From contig JBAMJV010002051.1 in assembly GCA_037951105.1 (NCBI GenBank), forward strand, positions 43,129-107,128: 64,000 nucleotides of DNA. Direction: 5' to 3'. The stretch comes from Echinarachnius parma (taxonomy: Eukaryota; Echinodermata; Echinoidea; Clypeasteroida; Echinarachniidae). Both the position numbers and the translations under genes were made by a program. Shown in pieces: positions 26,401 to 41,400 of the stretch (position 1 is the first letter of the stretch; the number at the start of each line of letters is the position of its first letter). The notes beneath the pieces were generated by a model. It searched no databases and was not told the origin of the DNA. It was given only the letters and a program-made list of their open reading frames with translations.

Positions 26401-29400
26401 TGGGAGACGAGCGTTAACTGCAGCATCGCATGTGGGACAGACGGGATCAAGCAAGAGGTGCGGGAATGCAACAACCCCAAGAAGCAATATGGAGGTGCGC
26501 CGTGCGAGGGCATCGCTTCACGCTGGGTCAGCTGCGACTCTGCCATATCGTGTTCAGGTATGATTGAAAATAATTTTGTTTAAACATATTCTTATACAAT
26601 CAACTTACTATTTTTATTTGACTTTTCAAACATCTTTGATGTTCTTTCTCGGAAGTTGTTTCTTTTCCGGGAGTTCTCAACTATTTGTTTAATAATCATT
26701 GCCTTGGTCGATTGTTGTCGTATGATATCAGTTTAATAATCGATGGACTAAACGTAACCCGCTGATTCAAATTTCTGACATGCTAACTTCTAGAACCATT
26801 GATTTTTTAATAGACTTAATCCTTTGATGGCAGTTTAGATATTGGATTTAACATCATTGAATCCTCAAAGCAAACTTAATTACAGAAATAAATTTGTTAT
26901 CATTAGTTAGTTTTGTTATAATTGTTTTTTGTTTCTTTTCATTTTAACGTATAGTACTGGGTGCCAGAAGTTTTGAACTGCAATCAAACTTACCATACTG
27001 ATTGTCTCATGTCCCCAAACTTGATTTAACCTGTTCCCTGCTAGCTAGCTATTGCAATTATTCTTGTAGGTAATACAGGACCCACCAGGTTTCCATTTAC
27101 AAGCAATCGGTTAAACTCTCTCAATTCTCCCTACTTTGTTTACAGGAAGCGAAGAAGCCGAACTTGGTGTGGTAAACGGCGACCTCGCCGACACGCAGTT
27201 CTCTGAATCAAGCTGCACGTCAAACTGCGGGAACACCGCTCGCGTTGATTCCTTGACGTCCACCGACTGCTGGATTCCCGTGAATTCAACGACGTCGGAA
27301 TGGCTAGAGGTCAACATGACAGACCCCGTGACCTTGCTGAGCATAGCTGTTCAAGGTCGGTCAAACGATGACCTCTATGTGACCTCCTACTACCTCCAGT
27401 ATGTGGCCGACGAGTATTCGTCGTACGAGTACTACACAGATAAATCTGGGAATCCTAAGGTATTGCTAGTCATTATTTGGTATTTTAGAAGTAATATGAG
27501 TTGTAAAGTGTAGAATATTGAGGAGTTTTGTGGAACATTAATTTGGTTGTTTGGGAGTTTACCTTTATGTGGCCTTGCACTATCACCAGTATGCGGCCAC
27601 CAAGTATTCAGGATACAAGTACTACACTCATGGCTCTATGTACCCTAAAGTAATCCGCTAATATGATTATTTTGTGTTTAAAAACAAAACAAATTGTTTT
27701 GTAATATCACCGCTTTTCCAAGGCAACATTGATGACTCTTTGTCTAGTGTTAAAAGCATTGATCCGTCCATGTATTATAAAGAGATCAAATTCATTGCAA
27801 GTTGAGATCTGGCATGCAACTTATCTATGAACCATGCGCATTTATGTAACTCAAACCATTTTACAAATCTAAAAGTAAAACATTGGTGCTTGAAATCAGA
27901 CAGCTCTATTCAAGGATTTTGCATTTTATAACTGTTTTTTTCCTATTCACAGCTTTTCCAAGGCAATGTGGATAACACTGGCGTGGTGCGCTACAGTTTG
28001 GACGGTCTGGACAAGGTGACCTTTGTCCGGTTCGAGCCCCAATCGTGGAACGGCTCCATCTGTATGCGTGTCGCCCTCTATGGCGAATATATTCCAAGTG
28101 AGTATTTTGTACATGTACATGTTTATGTAGTAGATTATTATTTTTGAAATGATATTAAGAATACATTTTAAAAACTTTGGTTGTCAAAAATATGAAAAAC
28201 TTATAAAGCTTGTACAATCTCATTTGATGGAGATGAAGAATATACTATTGAAACAAAATATTTTGTGCATAAAAGATACATTATTTTGTTTATTGCGTGT
28301 TTGCTTTGGTAATAATCATGCTCATTCTTTGAAGAACTTTTTTTCTTTTTACACTTAGGATCTTAACCCTATATAGCCCGGGGGGGGGGCTAAAATGGCC
28401 CCCCCCTCGACATTTTTCGCGATAATTTTTTAACGCGAAAAAAGCTTGCGCTGAAATTTCATGACTTTTTTCTATTGGTTCTTGCGCATCTTTTGAAATA
28501 AAATTTTTGAAAATCGGACCTACCGTTACGAAGTCACATGACCTTTTGTCTATGCATGTCAGCCCAAAAATTGCTAAATTTTGTGATTTGTGTACAAAAC
28601 ATATGGAAATATCAGTTTTCATAAAAAGAGATATATCATTGGTTATTTGGTCTTGTTTACATTTTAGGTGTTTGTTTTGGGGTTCATAGTAGTTGATTTA
28701 TCGTTAGAAATAAAATAAACAACAAAAACAATAAAATACATAAGCTAAAAAAACAAAGAAATACATAAGAAATTATAAAAACAATAGAAAACATAAGGAA
28801 GAACCTGGCTCTTCCAAATTTTTTTGTTGTATTATTTTTCCAAATGGTCTAAAGAACATATGTAGTGAAAAGCAATGTTCAATTATGAAGAATATATGAT
28901 TTATGGGTAAAAATATGAATTTATGACCTTATTTGCATAAATTACCATATTATGCAAAAATAATGCATTTTTCAAAAAATTTAAAATTACCATAGTATTC
29001 TATACACTTCACTAAACATGCGTGCAAGTTTTCGCGGCGAACGGCCGCTTCGCGGCCGAGATCTTAGGGGGGGGCCAAATTAGCCCCCCCCCGGGCTATG
29101 CATTTTCAAAATAGCCCGGGCTATATAGGGTTAAAGGTAATTTGTTGAAATTGTAATTTGATTCCTTAAATGGCAGCCAATTCAAGTGAATACAGTTTTA
29201 TGGCAATTATTTGTATTTCTATTTGAATTTGTTTCCAGTAGATTTGCTTTATTTATAGCTATAAAGTAGGAGTGTCGTAATGTATTGGTTTGATCCTTCT
29301 TCTCTCAGTAGAGGAATCAAGGGGATTCCCAACCCCTACATGTGTAACCTTCAGTAAGACACTTTATTCTCATTTGCTGGTGTCAATCAAGGGCTCTGTT

Positions 29401-32400
29401 GCAGAAAGAGATACAATCGATTATAAGTTACAATTGATCGCAAGTCAGAAAATTTGCGCGTTTCAACCAATCAGATTTGTGAATGTAGAACATGTGATCC
29501 GACTTACCATTAATTGTGACTTCCAATCGATTGTATCTCTTTCTGCAACGGGGGCCCAGGTGTAGTAAGTGGGTACCTGGCAGGACTGCATTCCTTGAAA
29601 TGCTGGATGGGCCTGCAAGGCAGCTTGGCTACAACCAATAATAAACCTTATAGTAGGATGATGCCCCTCAGAATAGAATTTTTAGATTGATTGCACATTA
29701 TAAATATTTTTTTTAATTTGAACTTGTTTCCAGTTAATGGCAGCTACGGTGAATGGACGAGCTGGGCTAACTGCAGCGTGACCTGTGGGGGCGGGACACA
29801 GAGTCGCAGCAGGACCTGTCAGAACCCTGCCCCAAGGCATGGGGGCAGGTCCTGTATTGGAGCAAACTCGGAGACACAGAACTGTAGCACAAACCCATGT
29901 CCAAGTAAGTCTTTTCAATCCAGTAACTTTGTCCAAATCAACAAAACTTGAACTAAAATCTAGCGCTTCTCTCTCATATTAAACAGGCATGGAACAGGTT
30001 TAGGTCATCTGAATTTCTCTTTTGATATTTTGGGTTTTGACGACTAAAGTGTAAGTATTTGAAAGTTTCCATGGGTGATGCTATCGATTGCATGTGTTAT
30101 ATTACATGGCGCGCTGCAAAAAAGATTGTAGTATGACTTCACAATTGAGAGAGAGAGAGAGAGGGATTCTATTATGGCGTCACAATGACTTGTCAGCATA
30201 TCGCTTCGAAAAGCCACATTTCAGATGTTTTACTTTTGTCATAAATGTTAATTGGGTTGACGGGGAAAATCATGGAATGTTCCCTCGGGATTTGAAATGC
30301 TATTTCGTGAAGACAATAAGTCCTTCAACTATGTCTCAGGACTTAAAATCTTCCCTCAATAGCATTTCAAATCCCTCACAGAGGAACATTTTGTGATATC
30401 CCCTCCACCACCAGTTAAAGGGGTAGTACAGTTTTGGTAAGGCTGAACTTTAGTAACCAAACCTGGACAGTAACGTTATAAACTAATAGTTATAACTCCA
30501 CCATGCTCGAAAGGTATACAAAATTACAAATAACTACTGTAAGTAAAAAGCCCGTTATCATTAAAAAAGAGCCATTAAAACACAAAGGCATTGGTTTCAA
30601 CCATTTTTCATACAAAATTATGCATGTGATGTTTTTATTGAAACAATGATTAAATAGAGAGATCATCAACAACTATTTAAAAAACGCTTTTGAAAATTTT
30701 TGAAAAAGTGCAAGCATTTAAAAAAAATGTTGAGAAAAAAACATCTAATTATTTAGGCCCCCAAATAAGTATTAGATCAGATATATTCATTGATAGCTCA
30801 TCTGTTTCTGGGTCGATTTTGACCAAATAAAGTTTATTCTGCCATTGAAATTGCATGTTCTCTCAAATTCGACACTCAGTTTTTCATTACCTCACAACAA
30901 AAATTGTGAGGAGCAGCGCCCTCTCTACCAAAATTAAACTACCCCTTTATCATCTGTATAATAACTACCACAATACCATGATATCAATACTGTAACGTGT
31001 TTCCCCTGATCTGTTTTGCAGTTGACGGAGGTCTTACTGGATGGTATGATATATCAGCATGCTCCGTAAGCTGCGGTACATTGGGTACGAAACAACAGGA
31101 GCGCAACTGTTCGAATCCAGAACCACAGTACGGCGGTGATGGTTGCCATGGATACCGGAAGCAGTGGGTCACGTGTGATGCTGTGGCTGCATGCAACGGT
31201 GAGTGAGAGTGTTACTTTAATTGTGGTCACTTTTGATTTGTCATATAAATGTATTGGGTTTTATTGTGTAACAGAATGGCTACCATTATATCTTAAATTT
31301 GTATTTCTGTTTTCATTGTTCCCACCAGAAAGTATTAAAGTGATACCTGTAGTAAAGTGTCAGATATTGCACAAAATGACATTTGAGACTTCAATCCTAT
31401 ATCAATATCATTGTAAAATACAATTGAAGGATTTTTGAAAGTTTGAGAGAAAACGAACACTGTTTACCAAGTGAAAAACACGAATATTGAGTTCATATTT
31501 TATCACCGAATACTGATGGCCTGCCGTAGATTTGTCACAGTAATAATCATCCATTTGACGATATCTGCACCCGTGTATGTTTACAGACGGTACAGAATTC
31601 ATGGAATTTACGCGCGCTCGGCTCAAAGTTCAGTCGGGTCGGGAAGGTTTCCCACGCGCGCTGGCCGGACATGTTCAGCTACGACAATTGTACTTTATTT
31701 GAAAAGCGTTTGCTAACGCTTTTCAAATAAAAGATTTCAATGATAATTATCTTCATACTAAAGGGACATTTGAAAAAATCTAACCCCATTTTATTCTTCT
31801 CTTACCATAAGCTAAACAACACGGTAGAAGAGAAACGAGGAAGCTCCAAAAAGAAATTGTGGAGTTAGACACTTTACAGGCATGCCTTTAAGCTATTATG
31901 GCTTATATTAAAATGTTTTGGTAATAATACTAATATTATAATTTGATTGCACAGCTATTATATATTTATACTCTACTGTGATAATAATAACAAACAGTTA
32001 TCAAAAGTTATCAATGAACTAAAAAGGGGAACAAATGTAAACAAACAAAATTATGGAAAGACCTGTGTAAACAAATATATCTTTAACATAGCCTGAAATG
32101 TAGATCCTCAAATATGACTGTAACGTAGGCTGCACGTTCCACATTTTTGGGGCAACACACACACTCACGCCCATTCTCCAAGAGTTGCCTTGTTTTGTGG
32201 GAACATGTAGGAAACTTAAGGGTCGGAGCTGCAGTGTGTCACCTGACTACAGTGGCCACATTTATTATTTCCCTTCAGTGATCACTATAAACAGGTAGTC
32301 CTCTCTATATAGAGGTCACATATCTACAGTGGCCACTTTTCTTGATTCTCTTTATATGTGGTCACTATATACACAGGTTTGACTGTAGTTCTGTACAATA

Positions 32401-35400
32401 TGCTTTTAAAGAGGATATTAAACAGTTTCTCTTTCAATCACAACTATTACAGGTCTGAACAACTATGCCCTCGGCGTTGCGGACTCGTCCAATACGGACA
32501 TCATTATGACTGCGACATCAGAATTTAACAACGCCTATGGTGCAGACAAAGCCAGATTAGATGATTCTGTTGCATACTACGCTTGGGTTGCAGCTGATAG
32601 TGACAGTGGTGAGTGCTACGTCGTAAACCTCTCACAAAAAGTTCCGCAATTCAAGTTTTTCGCCTTGTTATTTTATTTTATGATGAAATGATCCTATTAG
32701 AATTTGATATAATTGACGAGCCTGTTTATTCCCCTTCGATGCCTCATTAGCAAAGGTTATGTAATTGTGGAGTGTGCAGTTGACCTTAATATAGAGTTTC
32801 AAAAGCGAAATGTCGGAAAGTACAACGTTATTGTCAATGTGAATTCTTCATTTGTGTGGAGATTTACGTGTGTTTTGAATGCATTTTGCAACAATTCAAT
32901 CTTGACTTTGCCCCATATTTAGGTGTTATGCACAGCCCATAATTATATAACCATTACAGATTGGGTATCTATGTAAAGAGGAAAAATGGGCTTTTCGATG
33001 ATACCAAATTTATGTAAGATATACTAGATCCGTACCTTCAAATTATGCTGACTGAGCTGGCTAAAAAACAAAGTCACAACGAAATTAAGAAAACCCTGGT
33101 CTCATTATTTTTTCATGCTAGATCCTTACCTTTGAGTTGTGCTGCCTTGTTTGATTTATTTAATTATTTATTTATACATTTCATATCAGTAGGATAGCTC
33201 TATCAGTGATCGGAGCACTTTTTTTCGCAGAGGCCCTACAACATAATATACAAAACATAGATACGTATATATACAAAAAAGTACAAATATATATTTTTTT
33301 TACAAAAACAAATTCAGCATTGAAATAATATTTTGTGATCTGGTTTAATAGCAACTGCATAGTCACAAGAAAATAAAGAAAACCTGGCCTTGTCATATTG
33401 TTTTTTCCCCTTCATACTACGTTGTAGACCCTTACCTTCAAATCGAGCTGCCTGACCTAGTGAACATCAAGCGAGTTGCGATTCAGGGCCAATCACGACC
33501 GAGTCATAATGTGGCAGAATGGGTCGAGACCTTCACCCTATCATACAACACCAGTGAACGTGGCTGGGTCTTCTATAAGGAGGGTCGGAGGAAAAAGGTA
33601 TGATGACATTGTATAAGTAGTTTTATCATTAATATTTCTTACAATTTTATGAAGAAAATCGTAAAACCTATTAGTGGATCAAAACCTTTGCCTATGCATA
33701 CAGCACCAGCAAAGTGGCTTGTTCCTCAATGAGGAGGGTGGTAAAACCTCGGTATGCTGACATTGTATAAATAGTTTCATCATTCTATCACATTCAGTCA
33801 TTCCATCCCTCCCCCATCAGTCCGACCACACTACGCCACTGTTTGTATGAGTACCTATAATTTGCATTGATAAACAATTTCAAAACATTGGAAAATTAGC
33901 AAAGAAAATTGGGCTTCCCCGGGATTGGAACCCGAGACCTCTTGATTGTTAGACTGGTGCTCTACCAACTGAGCTCGAAAGCTCTTGTGATGGTTGTTTG
34001 TCCCTCAAACCCTTTATAATGCTTGTGAGAGCCCAATTTTCTCTGCTAATTTTCATTGAAAGACATTTTTTTATATAATTGTGTACAGATGTAAGTACAA
34101 TTGAGAGTTACATTTGCTGCCTATTAAAGGCCTGCATTAGTAAATTTGTAAAAATTTATCAATTTTGTTTCAGAGGTTCCAAGGAAATTTTGACGACACA
34201 ACAGCTGTTTATAACGACATAGATCCCCTAATTGGCAACACAACGGCTGTGCGCTTCCACCCGCTTACATACAATGGCAGTATAGCGATGCGTGTGGAAC
34301 TCTTCGGCATCTACAATCCAAGTGAGTAATTTGTTTGTCCTCTTATGACCCTTGGGGCCATCTACAAAGTAAGTACCGTACTGACCGGCGGAATCGCCGC
34401 AGCCGCGTAAACGCCGCATGCCGACTTTGAGCATTGAAATTGAAACAAAAAAAAGTGGGAGAAAAGTGCGCTAGGGAAACTGGCGACAAAAAAACGGGAA
34501 TAACGGACGAAAACCAGAAAATCAGCGGGGAAAATTTGCCAAATTTAAGCAGGGAATCGGCGACGCATAAAATTTCTCGCAATCGCGCTATTTAACTGCC
34601 ATGCACACTGTATGCAAGCTACGAGTTACGATGTACCAAGGAGGTTTAATTTAAACCTCCTTGGATGTACCATCTCAATCAAAATGTCCAGACCGTACTC
34701 TAACGTACCTACCCCTACTGTACTACAGAGAACCCTGAACTACTGTGCAATGCAATGCATCCATAACGCACGTAGATCGATGGCAGGCAAGCGCGGCGCT
34801 GGCAGTGGTAGTTTGTTTCGTAACTTCGAAGTTAAAAACGTATCGGATTTAGCAAATATCAGCAAAAAAGGTGAGAAAATATTCTTGGCCAGGGTAAACG
34901 TAGACAATTTGGCTTTATAATGTTTTATCACGCAATACAATACAGTGCAATACAACAAATAGTCCCACACCTGCTGAAATGTGTTGTTTTGAGGCTGGTG
35001 AAAAGTGAAAATTTGACTTTCGCCGCATACGCGCAGCACCCCAACTTTGCGGGATTTTTTCAAGGAAAAAGTATGCGGCGATTACGCCGGTCAGTACGGT
35101 ACGCAAATTGACCGCAAATTTTTGTCCGAAATTGACCGCAAATTTTTGTCCGAAATTGACCCCCCACCCTCCCCCTGTAGGCCTACACACTTTTTTTGCA
35201 TGTGGTTGAATACAGCGTACGCATCAGCGTTAACCCCCCCTTGTGCATACTTACTTTGTAGATGGCCCCCTTTCAAGCTGCCCTGATAAAAAAAACACTG
35301 ATGGAATATACCGATATAATTTGCCTTATGTATTAAACAAAGGTGAAACCGATGCTTGTCCGCGTGGGCCATTCATACTGCTGGTGTAATTCCCTCATTG

Positions 35401-38400
35401 GGGCGAGCCTCGGCCGGAAGTGAAGAATTATTGCGCAATTGCTTGCTAGCTGGGCGCTACAGTGGCTGGAACAAAATAATGACCTTTGACCAATTTCATT
35501 GGTGTGTTTCTCCCGAACCTATTCAAATACATTGTTCTCTTGTAGTTCAGCAATTATTTAGTTGCCCGATCAGGCAAGCAAACTGGACAATGAATGAAAT
35601 TTTACTTGCCCTGGGCAAACAGGCAAGTGCTATTGTTGAGCCCTGCATCTGTATACATACAAGAAATATCAGTCAGCTTGACAAAGGTCAGCAGATAGTT
35701 CTCTAGCATCGTGGACGTGGTGTGGCAAGATCGGTAGAGCGCGCGCTTTCTGATCTCGAGATCCCGAGTTCGAACCCTGCCCACTCCGTTTGTCCTTCAG
35801 CAAGACAATTAATCCACATTGCTGCTCTCTACCCAAGAGTATAAATGGGTACTTGGTCGGGTGTTAATTAGCCTTCAGCGCCCGTTGGGCAGCTTGGGCT
35901 AGTATGCTCCCCTGGGAGTTGAGATGGTGTACAAGATAATTGTGCGGGTCTGAACTGTACCTGATGACCAAGGGTAATACTGCGCCTCTGAATAGGGCAC
36001 CTTGATACATGGCGCTCTATAAATGTTACATATCGTAATACATGTAGCATCGTGAGTCATCAAACAATTAATTTTACCACGATTATTAACATTTTTCGTA
36101 ACAAGAATTTTTTTTTTTTTTATTCAACCAGGGGATGGAGAGTGGAACTCCTGGTCGGACTGGACATCGTGCCCGGTCACCTGCGCCGGGTCGTGGGAGA
36201 CCAGGAACCGCACCTGCACCAACCCCACCCCAAAGTACGGAGGAGCCGACTGCCCCGCATCGGAACCGGCCAACGAACAGCGGACATGCAACACGCACAA
36301 CTGCCCAAGTGAGTTGGTTGTTTGAGTTTTGGTCGCAGAAAATATGATATGATGATTACATAATCACTTATAATAACTAATTGATTGATTGATACTGCAC
36401 CTGCACCAACTCCACCTCCAAGTACAGAGGAGCCAACTGATACATGTGTATATCCACTGGGTGTTTTGTGCAAATTTCAAGTTAAATGGATGTTATACTC
36501 TATGTCTTAGTAATGAGCAAAATTGCAAAGTGATATTCACTAATTCATTGCACTCACTTTGTAGCCTACACGGTTTGACGGTCCAGTGGATAATTGCATC
36601 TAAACACTTCAATCGTAAATATCTTTTTAACGAAAGGAAAATATGAAAAACCGAAACCTGTCCCATGCTTTTATTGTTAATACGAATACAACAAGGCATG
36701 AGTGAACCACTAGAATTCCAATGGGATTTTGAGGATTTTGACAATGTTACTACATTGTAAGTCCCTTTAAGAGTACCAGACAATACCTTTAATGTTTTCA
36801 TATCTCCATAAGATAACACTCTCATGTACATTCTATGAACGGGATGTGCAGGTGCTTTTTTGTGAGGAATAATTGTCGTAGTATTTATGAAGATGATGAT
36901 GATGATTGTTATCATGGTATATAATCAAGATCATGATGGTGATGATCATGATAATGCTGACGCTGATATTTTGAACATGATTTTGATAATGCAGATAATG
37001 ATAGTGATGGTGCTGCTGATAACAATAACTATAATACAAATTTTGATGGTCATTATTCTGATAATGATCTTGATGATGATGATTGATGATGATAATGGTG
37101 ATGGTGATGGCAGATTGTATTCAATGTTACAGAGGCAATTACGTTAAAAAAATACTTTATTACCTTCTATTTTGTCTGTAATTTCAGTCAACGGCATGTG
37201 GACAGACTGGACTTCCTGGTCTAGTATTGGTTGCTCCATTTCATGCGGCAGCGATGGAATCAAACACAGGACGAGGACTTGCACCAACCCCCCGCCCCAG
37301 TACGGTGGCGACGACTGCGCTGATCCAACGTACACGGAAGAGTTTCTTGCATGCGATGCTCCTGCTACATGCGGAGGTGAGTAACTTTTATAGTACTTGT
37401 CATCAAATAGAAATCTATTAATACAACAACAAAAAACACAGGACATGAAATGTAGTTATTCAAGGAATTGCACACAGGATTGATTGATTGTTTGATTGAT
37501 CCATTTTATTTCAAATTCAGTAAAAAACAGGTTATAAACATTTACAATGTACATAATATACAAATCAACTTAAATATGTAAAACAAAGTAATAACGAGAA
37601 TTCAAATTGAGACACTTATGACAGATATGATGATGAATATACATTGTAAATATGACGATGATGACAATGAAAAATGATGATGCTTATTGATTGGTGATAT
37701 TATTGATTGTTCTCCATTATTAGAGTGCTATGATGCTATGGGTATGTACGATGGGAGGATCGAGGACTGGCAGATTAGTGCGTCCAATACAAGATACAAT
37801 GACACCAACCTACCCAGTCACGCCAGGATGGAAGTCACTGCAACAGGTGGGTCGAAACATTTAATTGATCAGTTGATTTATTGATTAATCCAGTTAATAA
37901 TGTAAAGTGCTAAGAGATCGTTATCAATCATATACGGCACTAAATGAATTTTGTTATCATGAATAGCACTTTCAATGAGATTTTTTTTTTACAAATCAAT
38001 ACATGACAGATCATGGATATACATGTATGAGTATTATTTATTACTTTATGATTTGATAATGTTTTCAGTTGCTTGATTCATTTGATATTGCCTTTTTTAG
38101 CTGATTAAATTATTACTCAATAATTGTTTCATATGCTATCTATTGATTGGACAAAACTGTTACTGTTCTGTTTTAAATTCCCTATTTGTAAATCATTCTA
38201 ATCAGATTCACTTCTTTTATAATCTGTTAGCTCAATATTTGGTCTGATTAATTCCTCCACACAGGAGCACTCTGTTGGGAGGGTACCGTTGAGCTCAATG
38301 AGACGGATTATACAGGTTTCTATGGCAACACATCCTACAACTCATCAGACTACTGGCTTCAGGTTGACTTCATCACCCCTATCCAGTTATCCATGATCGG

Positions 38401-41400
38401 AGTCCAGGGCGGGGACACCGTCGATCGTTGGGTCACGTACTACAACCTGTCCTTGACCACGGACGGAGTCAACTGGTACGACTATGAAGAAGGTGGCTAT
38501 CAAAAGGTATGTTATATTTCTGTAATATGTTATGATTTTAAAGGTCATAGATGTTTTTTTGTAGTAGCAGTTGTCACTGTTCTTTGGTTGTCCATGGTTG
38601 GAGTCCCAGTCGGTGAAAATGTTGATCGTTAGGTCACTTACTACAACCTGTCGTTGACCACGGACAGATTTAACTGGTACGACTATGAAGAAGATGGCTA
38701 TCAAAAGGTACGTTTGTCTTATTATTAATACTGATTTTGAGTTGAAAGGTAGTTTTTGTAGTCCGCTTCATAGCCATCTATGGTTTAGGTACAGGGTAGT
38801 AGAGCTATAAAGCGATGGAGTAATCTTGTATGACTATAAGGAATATGGCATTCATTTCTGCCAGTAGATATTTATGAAAATGTTGATTTGCCAGTCATTG
38901 TTAGATCAATTTATCATAAAATCAATTGATCAGTCATAAATCTTTATGCTGTAAAGCCCTTGGGTGGTATTATGTAAGGGAGAAGCTGAACTTAAGAGTA
39001 ACTTTGGTATTCTGTAAGTTGGTCTTAAAGTTGATCTTAGGATCAATTTTCGAAGATAAGATCAACTCCAAGAAGTTTATTTACATTACCTATCCTAAGA
39101 TAATACGTATTCTGTAACAGCAGTTAGGATCAACGCGTGCTCCTAAACTTAACCCTAACCAGGCCGGGGGGGGGGGGGGGGGGTGGAATCCACCCCCCCT
39201 CACTTTTCGCGCGATAATTCCGCAACGCGCGCAGGTATTGCCGCACGACTTCATGTGTTTTTTCATTGACGTCTTGCGCAACTTTCGAGACCAAATTTGC
39301 GACGACCGGGTATACGGTTCTAAAGTCACGTGACCTTTTGTAAGTGAGCGTCGGCCCAAAAATCGCCAAATTTTGTGATTTGTGTACAAATTCTATGGAA
39401 ATTGATTTTTTCCTATAATAGACAAAACCTTCATTATTTTTCATTCTAATCACTGCAGTCATTTCATTTTGGGCTAAAAGTTGTTGAATAATGGTTAATA
39501 ATTTATTCCATCAAAAAAAATAATAAAAAACAAAAGTAAAAAAACAAAGAAATACATAAGAAATTCAAAAAACAAAGAAATACATAAGGAATTTTTTATG
39601 TTGAAAACCTGATAATTAGGTCATAAAGAATATTCATGCACAAAATTAGCATATTTTGAGCCATATTTAGTGATTTATTGACAAAAAGGGGATTTTTGCA
39701 TAAATTTGCATAATTAATTCGAAATTGATTTTTTTTTTTTTTCAAAAAACTAACAATGCAATCTTGTAGATTATGTCGCAATCTATCTGTGTGCCAAATG
39801 TTGTGGTGGCCGGGCGTTCGGCGACCGAGATCTCAGGGGGGGTGGAATCCACCCCCACCGGCTATAGCATAGCCAAAATAACCCGGCCTGGTTAGGGTTA
39901 AGACTGCCCCTGCCCTGTCTTAGCCATTGAATAATACACACAACAATTTTTCCAAAATTGCTAGCGCGTAAGACAACACGCACTTAGTGAACAAAGAAAC
40001 TCGCGTCGTGTGTTTGCTGTGCGCAGAGAAACAATCAAACTCGAGGAGCTGAAGCCACGCCCCCACTGAAAATTAAAATGAGAGGAAATCTCTGATTGGT
40101 TAGAATAAATCTTTATGGCGCAGATTAATTATTCATTATTCATGCTAAGATCGTTGTAAGATCAACTCACAGAATACCAATTTTGCCTATCTTAAGGAGG
40201 TCTTAAAGTTGATCTTTAAGACCTAAGATCAACTTTAGGATGAACTTACAGTATACCGCCCCAGGTATAGACAGTGTCTAAGTGATAAGTCATAAACATG
40301 AGGACTGATAACATTGCATGTACTTCTAAACATTGTGCTGTGATTCTTTCATACTTTCATGTATTTTCTCCCCACTATCTTCTCTTAGACATTTTATGGC
40401 AACATTGATGCGTCGACAGTCGTCCGGTCAACGCTAGCTAACGTACAGACCAACATCAAAAGCCTGAGGATCATCCCGGTTGCGTGGAATGGAGGAGCCC
40501 CCTGTCTGAGGACAGAGATCTATGGTTGCTACGACCACGAGAGTATGTCTCACAGTATCACTATTTACATTCAAACATGGAAACAAATTACCAGAAATAT
40601 TTTAATGTAACTATATAAAACAAATTGAGCAAAGAAAATTGAGCTTCCGTGGGACTCAAACCTGAGACCTCCAGATTGCCAGACCGTTGCTCTAACAACT
40701 GAGCTAGAATGGTTATTCATCCCAGAAACCCTTTTAAAATTGTATAGAACAAGAAACTGGAAATATTTCTAGTAAAAGTGTGATGATTTGCTGATTGATA
40801 ACGAGATTTATATTGAAACCCTCAAGGGGAAATGAATTAACAGATTTATTATGAAAGGGGAAGTTGGTCCATTGGAAAATCACACTATGTATACTGTACA
40901 TTTTGTATTCCATTTTGACTTGATTTGGATTAATTACTATTGTACATGTTTGTACATCGGTGTACATTATGTATATTTAAAGTTATCTATGAAATCTATT
41001 TACCAATTCATTGGTTTTCTTTTGTTCGTGTTTTGAATTACCAGCTTGCAGCGATGCCATCGCCCTTTCATTGAACACTGAGGAGAGCCCCGGAGGGTCG
41101 GAGCCAGACTATGTAAAGATAACCCTGGGCTCGTTCCAGAGAGTAACACAGATTAGGACTGAAGGAACAGGGTCCACATATATCGAGAGTTACTACTTCT
41201 ACTTCAGCCACAATGACTATGACTGGGCCCTATACATGGAAGATGGCAAGAAAAGGGTAAGATTGAAAGTCAACATTTTAAAAAGATGTACATTATGAAC
41301 ATTAACCTATTACAAAGCACCTTGCAATCATGTCATATGGCATGATGATATAAATATAACAAAACAAATTACATAAAACAATCTTTATTAAACAACCTAC

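Noticed and set aside
33914-33984. Functional tRNA gene on the minus strand
   Set aside because: D- and T-arms are good, but the anticodon stem mispairs at three of five positions and the acceptor stem has a mismatch; called a pseudogene-type repeat.
34612-34920. 102-codon open frame on plus
   Set aside because: Lies inside a TIR element, no similarity seen and no composition shift typical of exons here.
36086-36473. Minus-strand frames opposite TSP1-16
   Set aside because: Low-complexity Gly/Ala translation of the complement; TSP1 is clear on plus.
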